A stretch of 64,000 nucleotides of DNA from JAJFFW01 sp038534195 (GCA_038534195.1 JBCAXE010000008.1:30369-94368); one strand, 5' to 3'. Positions 36,119 through 44,902 are shown, counted from the first letter of the stretch. Program-made: numbers and translations. The notes: generated from the sequence alone by a model not told the origin.

Positions 36119-36335
36119 CCGGTCTCTCCTCCACGGCGCCTCTCGCTACAGGCGCGCAATGTTCTTATTATTCACTCCTTGTGTAGTCGCAGCGCCGCCG
36201 CTCTGGCAATGGCCGTCAGAGCGGCGCTTCAGCCTTTAAAATCAGGCATTTACCATGCATTTGGCCGATTCCGGTGAAAACCGGCGCCAAACCTTGGCCG
36301 ATATCAGAATGTCTCAATCATGCGACGAAAATTAG
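36119..36335. other. Intergenic region with hairpin between bkd operon and hyuB
   Basis: No gene. An inverted repeat CGCCGCTCTG (36195-36204) / CAGAGCGGCG (36216-36225) with an 11-nt loop lies downstream of hyuB and upstream of bkdA1. No T-run follows on the minus strand, so it is a weak terminator candidate only. The rest should include the bkdA1 promoter. Confidence 0.5.
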
Positions 36336-37979
36336 TCACTTATCGCCGAGCAGCGACGGCGAAATTTTGTACACATTTATCGCTTTTTCGCGGCTGACAA
36401 AGCCCTTCTTTACATCGGCGACAACCTTAACGAAGTCGCGTTCCGCCGGCGCGCCAATACCGCCGCCGCCGGCGGTTTCGATTACAAGCTGTTTTCCGCC
36501 GGGAATGACGTCGCGGCCCATGCCTTTTAGAGGCGTTCCATCGGACAAAGCCACGGCGCCGCACGCGCCGTCGCCGCCGCCGTCCCGGCCGCGCGGCGGA
36601 TGATGAATACGGTCAAACATCTTCGACGCGATCATGTCGGCGCCGTCCGCATGCTCGAACGCCATCACCTGACCCAGCCCGCCGCGATGGCGCCCGGCCC
36701 CGCCTGTGTCGCACCGAAATTCTTTTCGCCACATAACGATCGGCGCGGAGACTTCATTGATTTCCACCGGCGTATTCTTAACGCCGGAGGGAAAGGCCGT
36801 ACACGAAAGGCCGTCCTTTTCAGGCCGCGCCCCGGCGCCGCCCGTATAAAACGGATTGATGAGAAACGGCGTATCGCCGGCGCGATTACGCAACACGGGA
36901 AGATAAAGCGACGACGTTCCTTCCGCTGGCGTGCGCTCCGGGATCGCCTGCGACAGAGCGCCGAGCACGACATCGGGCAACATTTGTCCGATCACATGAC
37001 GAGACGAGACCGCCGCGGGCCGTTGCGCATTCAAGATCGTCGTCTCCGGCGCCGTCACGCGCACCGGCGCGAGCGAGCCCGCATTATTCGGAACCTGATT
37101 GCCGATAACGCACCGCGCACCGAACGACGCGTAAGCCTGCGTGTAGGTGAGCGGTACATTCACGCCGCGGGCGCTTGGCGGCGACGTGCCGTCGAAATTG
37201 ATGTCGAGGCCGCTATCGGAGATTTGCACCTGGCAGCAGAGATCAATCGGCGCATCATAGCCATCAATGCGCATCTCGTAGGCGTAGGTCCCGTGCGGCA
37301 GGGCGCTGATCTCCTGAAGCATCGCCGCGCGCGAGTGTTCGATGATTGGCGCGCCAGCCCCCTCAAGATCGTCTAGCCCGAATTCATCCAGCGTCTCAAG
37401 AAGCCGCATGGCGCCGGCGCGGTTGCAGGCCGCCAGCGAGTAAAGATCGCCCTCCGCCGCCGCCGGATCACGCACATTGGCGGCAATGATCTGGAACAGC
37501 GTTTCATTGCGCTCGCCTTGCGCGAATAATTGGCTAACCGGGATCAAAATCCCCTCTTCAAAGACCTCATGAGCGTCGGGGCCGAACCCAAGTCCGCCCA
37601 CATCGGCGATATGGGAGGTTGCGGCGAACAAACCGATTGCAGCGCCATTGCGGAACACCGGCGTGACCACGGTGAAATCATTGAGATGGCCAGTGCCGTC
37701 CCACGGATCGTTCGTCACGAGAACATCGCCCTCGCGCAGCGTGTCGATCGGAAATTTCTTCAAGAAAACGCCGACCGACGCCGCCATGGCGTTCACATGG
37801 CCGGGCGTTCCGGTGACTGCCTGCGCGAGCATTTCTCCCTGACGATTGAAGACGCCTGCGGAAAGGTCTCCGGCTTCGCGCACGGTCGTCGAAAACGCCG
37901 TCCGGATGAGCGTCTGCGCCTGTTCCTCCACCACGGAAATCAAGCGGTTCCAAATGAGCGTCAGGGTCATCTGGTCCAT
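36336..37979 (-). CDS. Hydantoinase B/oxoprolinase family protein
   Basis: 547 aa. HyuB family features: MDQMTLTLIWNRLISVVEEQAQTLIRTAFSTTVREAGDLSAGVF, VTNDPWDGTGHLNDFTVV, ATSHIADVGG and RRGGLGQVMAF-type Gly-rich region near the C-terminus. It works with the HyuA subunit encoded 4 bp upstream as an ATP-dependent amide/carboxylase-type enzyme (hydantoinase, oxoprolinase or acetone/acetophenone carboxylase). Exact substrate not predictable. Confidence 0.92.
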   Translation of the reverse strand: MDQMTLTLIWNRLISVVEEQAQTLIRTAFSTTVREAGDLSAGVFNRQGEMLAQAVTGTPGHVNAMAASVGVFLKKFPIDTLREGDVLVTNDPWDGTGHLNDFTVVTPVFRNGAAIGLFAATSHIADVGGLGFGPDAHEVFEEGILIPVSQLFAQGERNETLFQIIAANVRDPAAAEGDLYSLAACNRAGAMRLLETLDEFGLDDLEGAGAPIIEHSRAAMLQEISALPHGTYAYEMRIDGYDAPIDLCCQVQISDSGLDINFDGTSPPSARGVNVPLTYTQAYASFGARCVIGNQVPNNAGSLAPVRVTAPETTILNAQRPAAVSSRHVIGQMLPDVVLGALSQAIPERTPAEGTSSLYLPVLRNRAGDTPFLINPFYTGGAGARPEKDGLSCTAFPSGVKNTPVEINEVSAPIVMWRKEFRCDTGGAGRHRGGLGQVMAFEHADGADMIASKMFDRIHHPPRGRDGGGDGACGAVALSDGTPLKGMGRDVIPGGKQLVIETAGGGGIGAPAERDFVKVVADVKKGFVSREKAINVYKISPSLLGDK

Positions 37980-37983
37980 CGGC

Positions 37984-40050
37984 TCACCCCTCTTTCCGTG
38001 TCATGACGATATGACCGTCGCCATTGATCGCCGCATCGAATTGCGAGGTGACGACGCTCGTTGTCTGCGCCTCGACAATCAGAGCCGGCCCAGGCATTTG
38101 CGCGCCGGGGCGCAGGGAAGCGCGCTCGTAGACATCGTAGTCAGTCCAGGCCTGCAGGGCCGGATCGAACACTTTTCTAACGCTTGCGCGCACGGCCGCA
38201 AACGTCGCCGGCGTTGGCGCCGCCTCAAGCGACCGCGCATCACCGGACAATGATAATGACCAGGTCAGCGCCTCAATCGGTACTAATGGAATTGTGCGGC
38301 CGTAAAGAGCCTCATAGGCCGCTTCAAAGCCTTCTTTGAGGCGGCTGCGCAGAGACCCGGCGCCGTCAGCGATCGCAACCGGTATTTCGTAACCCTGCCC
38401 CGCATAGCGCATCAGAACGCGCCGCTCTTCGCTTAAGGCCTCGCCGCCGCTCGCCGCTTCGACGATCGGCGCCGCCTCGTCGCGCATCTCACAAAACAGC
38501 GCGTCAATGACCCGCTCATCAAGCGTATCAAGACCCATGGGCCGTGAGCGGACGACTTCATAGGCGGGCGGCGCAAGAAGAAAGCCGACCGCTGAGCCAA
38601 CCCCCGCGTCCGCCGGAATGATGATTTTCTTCACGCCGAGCTTCTCGCCGACCCGCGCCGCGTGAAGCGGCGCGGCGCCGCCGAAGGCGACCATGGTGCG
38701 CGCGGCAATGTCTTTGCCCTGTTCGACACCGTGAGCCCGCGCGGCCGCCGCCATGTTTTCATCCACAACTTCGCAAAGCGCAAAGGCGGCTTTGTCTTCA
38801 GGCAATTTCAGCGTACGGCCGACAGTGTCGATGATGGAAAGCCGCGCGGCGCTCTCATCAATCGCGAACGCGCCGCCTGCGAAACGCTCCGGCGCGATTT
38901 TACCGCTCGCGACATCGGCGTCCGTCACCGTGGCGCGTTCGCCGCCGCGGCCGTAACAAGCGGGACCGGGCTCGGATCCCGCGCTTTCCGGCCCCACCTG
39001 AATGCGCCCCAGCGTATCGACGCTCGCGAGCGAACCGCCGCCGGCGCCGATTTCCACCATCTCGATGACAGGGATCAGTACGGGAATGCCCGACCCCTTC
39101 TTGAAGCGATAGGAACGGTCGACCTCGAACGTGCGCGCCGTAGACGGACGATAATCGTCCACAAGACAAAGTTTCGCGGTTGTGCCCCCCATATCGAATG
39201 AAAGAAGCGCGCGCGCGCCGATTTGCGCCGCGATGCCCGCAGCCAGCACTGCGCCGCCAGCGGGACCGGATTCCACAAGCCGGATCGGAAAGCGCGCCGC
39301 CGTTTCCACCGAGGCCAGCCCGCCGCCCGAGGTCATCAATAAGAAAGCGCACACAAAGCTTTGCTCTTTCAACATTTTCTCGAGCCGCTTCAGGTAGTGC
39401 TCCATCAGCGGGCGCACGTAAGCGTTTGCGACCGCCGTTGAGAAGCGTTCATATTCGCGAATTTCCGGGGCCACTTCGCTCGCGAGCGTGATCGACAAAT
39501 CCGGGAACGCTTCCGCCACAATTTCAGCGGTTCGCACTTCATGGGATTTGTTCGCGTAGGCGTGGAGAAAACCGATCGCAACGCTTTCCACGCCCTCGCG
39601 CTCCAGCACCGGCAGACAGGCGCGCACGCTCTCGTCGTCCAGCGGCAGCAAGACGTCGCCGTCTTTATTCATCCGTTCACGAACAGGCAGCCGCAACCAG
39701 CGGGGCGTAAGGGGTTCCGGTCGGTCAATGTTGATGTCGTATTGCTCGAAGCGATTTTCCTGCGCCATCTCAATGACGTCGCGATGACCTTCGGTCGTCA
39801 AAAACGCCGTCTTGGCGCCGCGCCGTTCGATCAATGCGTTCGTCGCCAAGGTGGTGCCGTGAATGATGACGCCGATGTCGCCGGGACCGAGGTCGGCTTT
39901 GGCGAGCGCTTCCGCAACGCCGGTCATGACGCCCTCTTCCGGGGCGCGAGGCGTGGTCAGCGTCTTCGCCGTGATCCGGCGCCCGGCATGATCAAGCGCC
40001 ACGTCCGTGAAGGTGCCGCCGATATCAACGGCAAGGCGCGCCTTAGTCAT
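37984..40050 (-). CDS. Hydantoinase/oxoprolinase HyuA family protein
   Basis: 688 aa. ATPase fold of the hydantoinase A family: RLAVDIGGTFTDVALD, IIHGTTLATNALIER, LVESGPAGGAVLAA, LSFDMGGTTAKLCLV, GAGGGSLASVD and GPESAGSEPGPACYGRGG. It overlaps the end of the SDR gene by 8 bp and precedes hyuB by 4 bp, so the three genes form one operon. Substrate unknown; the SDR neighbour suggests a catabolic pathway for a carbonyl or amide compound. Confidence 0.93.
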   Translation of the reverse strand: MTKARLAVDIGGTFTDVALDHAGRRITAKTLTTPRAPEEGVMTGVAEALAKADLGPGDIGVIIHGTTLATNALIERRGAKTAFLTTEGHRDVIEMAQENRFEQYDINIDRPEPLTPRWLRLPVRERMNKDGDVLLPLDDESVRACLPVLEREGVESVAIGFLHAYANKSHEVRTAEIVAEAFPDLSITLASEVAPEIREYERFSTAVANAYVRPLMEHYLKRLEKMLKEQSFVCAFLLMTSGGGLASVETAARFPIRLVESGPAGGAVLAAGIAAQIGARALLSFDMGGTTAKLCLVDDYRPSTARTFEVDRSYRFKKGSGIPVLIPVIEMVEIGAGGGSLASVDTLGRIQVGPESAGSEPGPACYGRGGERATVTDADVASGKIAPERFAGGAFAIDESAARLSIIDTVGRTLKLPEDKAAFALCEVVDENMAAAARAHGVEQGKDIAARTMVAFGGAAPLHAARVGEKLGVKKIIIPADAGVGSAVGFLLAPPAYEVVRSRPMGLDTLDERVIDALFCEMRDEAAPIVEAASGGEALSEERRVLMRYAGQGYEIPVAIADGAGSLRSRLKEGFEAAYEALYGRTIPLVPIEALTWSLSLSGDARSLEAAPTPATFAAVRASVRKVFDPALQAWTDYDVYERASLRPGAQMPGPALIVEAQTTSVVTSQFDAAINGDGHIVMTRKEG

Positions 40051-40825
40051 TCACCGGCACCGTATAATTGAGCGCGCTACGCCCGCCATCCGGAAAAATC
40101 GTTTGCCCGGTGATGTAGGATGCGAGATCGCTTGCAAGGAAGAGCGCAACGCCGGCGATTTCGTCCGGCTCACCGACGCGCCCGAGCGGCGTGCGAGAGA
40201 GAATTTTCCGCCGCGCCGCCTCATCATGCATCACCACTTTCAAAATATCGGTCATGATGGAGCCGGGCCCAATCGCATTGACGCGAATTCCGTGCTCAGC
40301 AAGACCAAGCGCAGCTGCTTTCGTCAATTGCTGCAAGCCGCCTTTTGACGTCACATACGCCACCTGATCGGGGATCGCTAACACCGAATTCAGCGATGAC
40401 ATGTTGATGATCGCACCTTTAACCCCCGCTTCGACCATGCGCTTTGCAGCCATCTGTGTCAGGATGAAGTAGCTGCGCAGATTGACGCGTAAAACCCGAT
40501 CGAATTCATCGGGATCAAGATCGAGGATTGACCCCTTGGCGATCACGCCGGCATTGTTGATCAGAATATCAACGGCGCCGAACTTCTTTTCCGCCGCATC
40601 GAGCGCCTGGCGGCACGCCGCATCGTCGGCGACATCGCAGACGACGCTCATAACCTTTGCGCCTGTCTCAGTTGCGATCGCCTTCTCCGCTTCTTGTAAC
40701 TTGCTGGCGTCGATATCCGCCATCACGATGTCCCCGCCCGCCTTCGCGAAAGTGAGCGCGCATGCTTCGCCAATTCCGGCGGCCGCACCGGTGATGAAAA
40801 TGGTCTTGTTGGTGAAATCGATCAT
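40043..40825 (-). CDS. Short-chain dehydrogenase/reductase
   Basis: 260 aa from the ATG at 40825 (MIDFTNKTIFITGAAAGIGEA). The classical SDR NAD(P) motif TGxxxGIG, NNAG, active-site Ser in INMSSLN and YxxxK (YVTSKGG) are intact; the Asp after the second strand (MADIDASK) favours NAD(H). First gene of the SDR-hyuA-hyuB operon and divergent from tetR. Substrate unknown. Confidence 0.92.
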   Translation of the reverse strand: MIDFTNKTIFITGAAAGIGEACALTFAKAGGDIVMADIDASKLQEAEKAIATETGAKVMSVVCDVADDAACRQALDAAEKKFGAVDILINNAGVIAKGSILDLDPDEFDRVLRVNLRSYFILTQMAAKRMVEAGVKGAIINMSSLNSVLAIPDQVAYVTSKGGLQQLTKAAALGLAEHGIRVNAIGPGSIMTDILKVVMHDEAARRKILSRTPLGRVGEPDEIAGVALFLASDLASYITGQTIFPDGGRSALNYTVPVND

Positions 40826-40890
40826 AGGACGGTCTTCTCGGAGGTTTGTTAGCACGATTTACGCGGCGGCGAGACAATGCACTATATTTT

Positions 40891-40899
40891 TAGAGTTGA
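40891..40899. promoter_or_regulatory. Candidate TetR operator core in SDR/tetR intergenic region
   Basis: TAGAGTTGA, whose reverse complement TCAACTCTA recurs in a palindrome upstream of the WS/DGAT gene (41615-41623). Here it lies between the SDR -10-like TATAGT (minus strand, 40886-40881) and its upstream region, a position suited to repression. Confidence 0.4.
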
Positions 40900-40917
40900 C
40901 CCCTTTAATTGATCCCC

Positions 40918-41526
40918 ATGGCGACCAAGACGTCCTCTCCTGCGCTGTCGCGCCGCGAACGCAAGAAGTCCGAAACACGGGCGCGGATTCTGAGCGCCGC
41001 TTTCGAACTCATGACCGAGCGCGGTTATGACAATGTGAAAATCGGTGAAATCGCGGAACGCGCGGATGTGGCGAACGCCACGTTCTTTCTGCATTTCCCC
41101 ACGAAAGCCGCGCTTGTCAGCGCCTTCAACGAACAGGTCGCAGAGAAAATCGTCGAGCGCCTTGGCGAATTCGATCTTGGCGCCGTGGAACAGCTCGAAC
41201 TGCTTCGGGCGATCTTGCTTGACGAATGGAGCCGTCACGCCGATCTGCTTCGGCAGATCGTCATCGACGCCGCCGCGCAGGATCAAAAGGCGTTCTCCGA
41301 CACCAGCGCCAGCCTGATTGCGCTTGTCGAAGATATTGTCCGCAAAGGGCAGGCGGCCGGCGATTTTTCCAAAGCGTTCGACGCCGACATTGTCGCCCAG
41401 AGCCTGCTCGCAAGCTGGCGCGCCGCGACCCTGAACTGGGCGATTCATGGCGACGCCGAGCGCGCCCGCGCCGCAAATCGGCAAACGCTAGACCTGATTC
41501 TTCAAGGCGTCTCGCCCCGGAAATAA
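40918..41526 (+). CDS. TetR/AcrR family transcriptional regulator
   Basis: 202 aa from the ATG at 40918. N-terminal HTH KSETRARILSAAFELMTERGYDNVKIGEIAERADVANATFFLHFPTKAALVSAF is a standard TetR domain; the C-terminal ligand domain is all-helical and not assignable. Divergent from the SDR-hyuAB operon and upstream of the lipid-storage operon, so it is the likely regulator of one or both. Confidence 0.92.
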   Translation: MATKTSSPALSRRERKKSETRARILSAAFELMTERGYDNVKIGEIAERADVANATFFLHFPTKAALVSAFNEQVAEKIVERLGEFDLGAVEQLELLRAILLDEWSRHADLLRQIVIDAAAQDQKAFSDTSASLIALVEDIVRKGQAAGDFSKAFDADIVAQSLLASWRAATLNWAIHGDAERARAANRQTLDLILQGVSPRK

Positions 41527-41587
41527 CCTCTAATACAATGAAAATTAATCATTTTCTACGGCGCCATCGGATGTTCGCCGCTTGAAA

Positions 41588-41602
41588 TATTGCGTCGCAA
41601 TA
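41588..41602. promoter_or_regulatory. Inverted repeat TTGCG-N-CGCAA
   Basis: TATTGCGTCGCAATA contains the perfect 11-bp palindrome TTGCGTCGCAA. It lies upstream of the WS/DGAT promoter region. It may be a regulator-binding site; the regulator is unknown. Confidence 0.4.
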
Positions 41603-41607
41603 ATTTT

Positions 41608-41625
41608 ACTAGACTCAACTCTAGT
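41608..41625. promoter_or_regulatory. Palindromic operator candidate upstream of WS/DGAT gene
   Basis: ACTAGA-N6-TCTAGT is a perfect 6-bp inverted repeat (ACTAGACTCAACTCTAGT). It overlaps the expected -35/spacer of a promoter with -10-like TATTAT at 41632-41637, and shares TCAACTCTA with the SDR/tetR intergenic region, so it may be bound by the neighbouring TetR protein. Confidence 0.5.
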
Positions 41626-41681
41626 TTTAGATATTATCTCGCCAACATATCACCAAACAAATCAATGGCGAGGAGAGAACC

Positions 41682-43457
41682 GTGGCGAAGAGATTGAAAG
41701 ACGTGATTCGAGAATGGTCGCCGGAACAGCTGACCGGCCTGGACGCGCTTTTTCTCCATGCGGAAACAGCCCGCACGCCGATGCATATCGGCGCCTGCGC
41801 CATCTACGATCCCTCAACGGCTCCGGAAGGATTTGTGCGGTTCAAAGACATTCTGCAATTCGTTGAGGACCGCGCCCCGCGGGCGAAAACCTTCACGCAG
41901 AAATTGAAGCAGGTGCCATTCGGCGTCGACCATCCTTATTGGATCGACGATCCTGAATTCGATATCGAATTCCATGTGCGCCATATCGCATTGCCGCATC
42001 CGGGCGACTGGCGTCAGCTCTGCATTCAGGTTGCGCGGCTGCACGCCCGCCAGCTCGATCTCGCCAAACCGCTGTGGGAATTCACGGTGATCGAAGGCCT
42101 CGACAACATCCCCAATGTGCCGAAAGGATCGTATGCGGTCGTTTCCAAAGTTCACCATTGCGCAATCGACGGCGCATCAGGTGTCGATATCACCGAGGCT
42201 GTGCATACGCTGACCCCGGATGAAGTGACTGATCCGTCGGAAGACTATCGCATCATCGGCCGCGAACCCGGCGTCATGGAATTGCTGGCGCGCGCCAACT
42301 TCAACAATGTGGTCAAACCGTTCCACGCCCTCAATGTCGCCCGCCGCATGGCGCCCGGCGCATTGAAATTCGCATCCGGGCTGACGAGCGGCGAATTTAG
42401 CCTTCTTGGCGCAAAGGTGCCGCGCACGCGCTTTAACGGTCAGGTCTCCGGCCACCGCGTGGTCGAAGGCGTCAGTTTCCAACTGGACGATATTAAGAAG
42501 ATCCGCCAACGGATTCCGGGCGTTACCGTGAATGATGCGGTTCTTGCGGTCGTTGGCGGCGCCCTGCGCAAATATCTGAAAGCCAAGGATGAGCTGCCGG
42601 TCGACTCACTCATCGCTATGGCGCCCGTCTCGGTGCGGTCAAAAGATGAAAAAGGCGCCATGGGCAATCAGGTGTCGGCGCTTTCAATTCCGCTCGGTTC
42701 GCACATCGCCGATCCGATGGCGCGGCTGCACTTCACGCATGAAAGCGCCAAGAGCTCAAAAGCGATGTCGAACGCTGTCGGCGCGCGCGAAATGTCGGAA
42801 GCCTCGAAGCTGGCGCCGGCGATGATCTCAGGCGTATCGACCCGTCTCTACTCGCGCCTCGGCCTCGCCAACCGGTTGAGCCCGATGTTCAACACCGTTG
42901 TCACCAACGTGCCCGGCCCGCCCGTGCCGTTATACATGGCCGGCGCGCGCATGGTTTCTTCTTACGGTCTCGGACCGGTGATGGACTCCATGGGCCTCTT
43001 CCACGCCGTCACCAGCTATTGCGGCGAGCTGTGCATTTCCGTGACCGCCTGCCGCGAGATGCTGCCCGACCCGTCCTTCTACGCCGAGTGCCTTCAAGAA
43101 TCGTTCGACGATCTCCTGGAAGCAGCCACGACGCCGCGCAAAGAGAAAAAACGCCGCCGCAAGACGGAATCGCTCGACGCAAATGGCCCGGTTCATTCCA
43201 GCAGCGAGGCCGCAGACGACCTCACAAAGATCAACGGCATCGGCAAAACGCTCGCGAAGAAACTGAACAAAGCCGGCATCGTCAGCTACCGCCATATTGC
43301 AGAACTTTCGGCGGCCGAAGCGGAGATGCTCGACGAACAGCTAAACTTGCGCGGCCGCATGTTGCGCGAACACTGGATCGCGCAAGCCTCCGCGCTCGCC
43401 GGCGACGCGCCGCTCACCGAAGCGACCCACGCCGACGCGTCTTCCTCCGTACACTAA
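41682..43457 (+). CDS. Wax ester synthase/diacylglycerol acyltransferase with C-terminal HhH module
   Basis: 591 aa, GTG start with SD AGGAGAG. Residues ~15-480 are a WS/DGAT acyltransferase: LFLHAETARTPMHIGACAIYD at the N-terminus, catalytic HHxxxDG at 158-164 (HHCAIDG), GVTVNDAVLAVVGGALR, the NxPGP motif (NVPGPPVPLYMAGAR). It makes wax esters or triacylglycerol from acyl-CoA. After a basic linker (KEKKRRRK, 487-494) a helix-hairpin-helix domain follows (512-570: DLTKINGIGKTLAKKLNKAGI...LNLRGRMLREHWIAQA), the type also found at the ends of NuoE-like proteins. This addition is not part of usual WS/DGATs (~450-480 aa). First gene of a storage operon. Confidence 0.9.
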   Translation: MAKRLKDVIREWSPEQLTGLDALFLHAETARTPMHIGACAIYDPSTAPEGFVRFKDILQFVEDRAPRAKTFTQKLKQVPFGVDHPYWIDDPEFDIEFHVRHIALPHPGDWRQLCIQVARLHARQLDLAKPLWEFTVIEGLDNIPNVPKGSYAVVSKVHHCAIDGASGVDITEAVHTLTPDEVTDPSEDYRIIGREPGVMELLARANFNNVVKPFHALNVARRMAPGALKFASGLTSGEFSLLGAKVPRTRFNGQVSGHRVVEGVSFQLDDIKKIRQRIPGVTVNDAVLAVVGGALRKYLKAKDELPVDSLIAMAPVSVRSKDEKGAMGNQVSALSIPLGSHIADPMARLHFTHESAKSSKAMSNAVGAREMSEASKLAPAMISGVSTRLYSRLGLANRLSPMFNTVVTNVPGPPVPLYMAGARMVSSYGLGPVMDSMGLFHAVTSYCGELCISVTACREMLPDPSFYAECLQESFDDLLEAATTPRKEKKRRRKTESLDANGPVHSSSEAADDLTKINGIGKTLAKKLNKAGIVSYRHIAELSAAEAEMLDEQLNLRGRMLREHWIAQASALAGDAPLTEATHADASSSVH

Positions 43458-43468
43458 GGACCTTTATT

Positions 43469-44386
43469 GTGCCGCAGATAAAAGCAAACAGGCTGACTAT
43501 CGAAGTCGAGGAACATGGCGACCCGTCGCATCCGGCGGTTTTGTTGATCATGGGCCTGGCGGCGCAACTGACCCATTGGCCGCCGGCGCTTATCGACGGC
43601 ATTGTGGATCAGGGCTTTCGCGTCATCGCCTTTGACAACCGCGATATCGGCCTGTCGGAAAAGCTGCATGCGAAACGCGCGCTGAAGCCGTCGCGCATGG
43701 CGCTGGCGCGTCTTGTGGGCTTGAAGGGCATTGCGCCCTATACGCTCAGCGACATGGCAAAAGATGCGGTTGGCGTTCTCGACGCCCTCAATATCGAAGC
43801 GGCGCATGTGGTCGGCGTTTCCATGGGCGGCATGATCGGACAGGTTCTTTCCGCCGATCACGCAGCGCGTGTTAAAAGCTTCACCGCCTGGATGACGTCC
43901 ACGAACAATCCGAAATTGCCGAAGCCTGATCCAAGAATTGTTCAGGAAGTCTTTTCCGTTCGCGAACGCCCGCGGTCACGCGACGAGCTGATCGACCGAA
44001 CGGTTGCGCTCTGGGGTCTGATCGGCACGCAGGACGCTGGCCACGATATGGACCAGTTCCGGGCGCGCATCGCCGCATCGATTGACCGGTGCACCTATCC
44101 TGCGGGCGTGCGCCGCCAAGTGGCCGCGATTATCGCCACTGGCGATCTGCGCCGCTGGACGCGCCGCATCGCCGCTCCGAGCCTCGTCATTCATGGCAAG
44201 GCCGACCCGCTTGTTCCTTATCATGGCGGGCTGGACGTTGCGGCGAATATCGAGGGCTCCAGAAAAGAGATTATCGACGGCCTCGGTCATGACCTGCCGC
44301 CGAAGTTTCTACCGAAGATTACCGACCTTGTGACCGGCCATCTGCTGTCGGTTGAAGAAAAGACCGCTTCTGCAAAAGCGGCATGA
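43469..44386 (+). CDS. Alpha/beta-fold hydrolase
   Basis: 305 aa from a GTG at 43469 with SD AAGGA 8 nt upstream; a longer frame begins inside the WS/DGAT gene and is not used. The nucleophile elbow GVSMGG, the N-terminal block VLLIMGLAAQLTHWP, the FDNRDIGLSEK strand, and late APSLVIHGKADPLVPYHGG and GLGHDLPP give Ser, Asp and His of the triad. Its place between an acyltransferase and a phasin-like gene suggests a lipase or esterase acting on stored lipid; substrate unproven. Confidence 0.9.
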   Translation: MPQIKANRLTIEVEEHGDPSHPAVLLIMGLAAQLTHWPPALIDGIVDQGFRVIAFDNRDIGLSEKLHAKRALKPSRMALARLVGLKGIAPYTLSDMAKDAVGVLDALNIEAAHVVGVSMGGMIGQVLSADHAARVKSFTAWMTSTNNPKLPKPDPRIVQEVFSVRERPRSRDELIDRTVALWGLIGTQDAGHDMDQFRARIAASIDRCTYPAGVRRQVAAIIATGDLRRWTRRIAAPSLVIHGKADPLVPYHGGLDVAANIEGSRKEIIDGLGHDLPPKFLPKITDLVTGHLLSVEEKTASAKAA

Positions 44387-44426
44387 ATAGCCACTGATTT
44401 TGTGAAATTTGAAAGGAGTACAAACC

Positions 44427-44879
44427 ATGGCTGAGAAGAAAACGACGACGAAAAAAGCGACTGCGAAAAAAGCCGCGCCGAAAAAAGCGAAGGCGAAAGT
44501 AGAAGCGGCCCCGGAAAAAGACGTTGAGTCGATCCTGGAGCGCATTCAGGCTGGCTTCAAAGAAGCAGGTCAGGCGCTTGCAGAATCCGGCGCCATCATG
44601 GGCGACAAACGCCGTGAAGTGCTCGTCACGCTGATCGAAAATGCGCAGGAGAATACGGACGCGACATTCGAAGCGCTCCGTGACGTGATGGAAGCCGATA
44701 CGGTTTCTGAATCGCTGCGCATCCAGCGCGACGCGCTTCGCGAAGGCATCGAGCGCAACGTCGCTCAGGTTCGCCACGTTGCGTCCATGACCGCTGAAAG
44801 TGGCCGCGAAACGATCGAGCCGGTTGCTGAATATGTTTCGACGCTGCGCGAGAAAGTCAAAAGCGGCGCCGCCGCCTAA
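44427..44879 (+). CDS. Phasin-like protein with N-terminal Lys/Ala-rich tail
   Basis: 150 aa from the ATG at 44427 with SD AAAGGAG. Residues 1-26 are a histone-like repeat (KKTTTKKATAKKAAPKKAKAK); residues ~32-150 are all-helical and amphipathic (ILERIQAGFKEAGQALAESG, ENAQENTDATFEALRDVMEADTVSESLRIQRDAL, VRHVASMTAESGRETIEPV), resembling phasin_2-type granule proteins. In Pseudomonas PhaF a similar basic tail is C-terminal and binds DNA; here it is N-terminal. Last gene of the WS/DGAT operon, so it probably coats lipid droplets. Confidence 0.75.
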   Translation: MAEKKTTTKKATAKKAAPKKAKAKVEAAPEKDVESILERIQAGFKEAGQALAESGAIMGDKRREVLVTLIENAQENTDATFEALRDVMEADTVSESLRIQRDALREGIERNVAQVRHVASMTAESGRETIEPVAEYVSTLREKVKSGAAA

Positions 44880-44902
44880 GCGCATCGCTTAAAGCAATCA
44901 AG

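Noticed and set aside
36195..36225. Hairpin between bkdA1 and hyuB as a terminator
   Set aside because: Good stem but no T-run on the minus strand; kept only as a note in the intergenic entry.
36600..37376. 258-codon plus-strand frame antisense to hyuB
   Set aside because: Arg-rich shadow of a GC-rich gene; hyuB itself has strong family motifs.
43019..43468. Long N-terminal extension of the alpha/beta hydrolase
   Set aside because: It is the shadow of the WS/DGAT C-terminus; the GTG at 43469 with an SD gives a normal hydrolase N-terminus.
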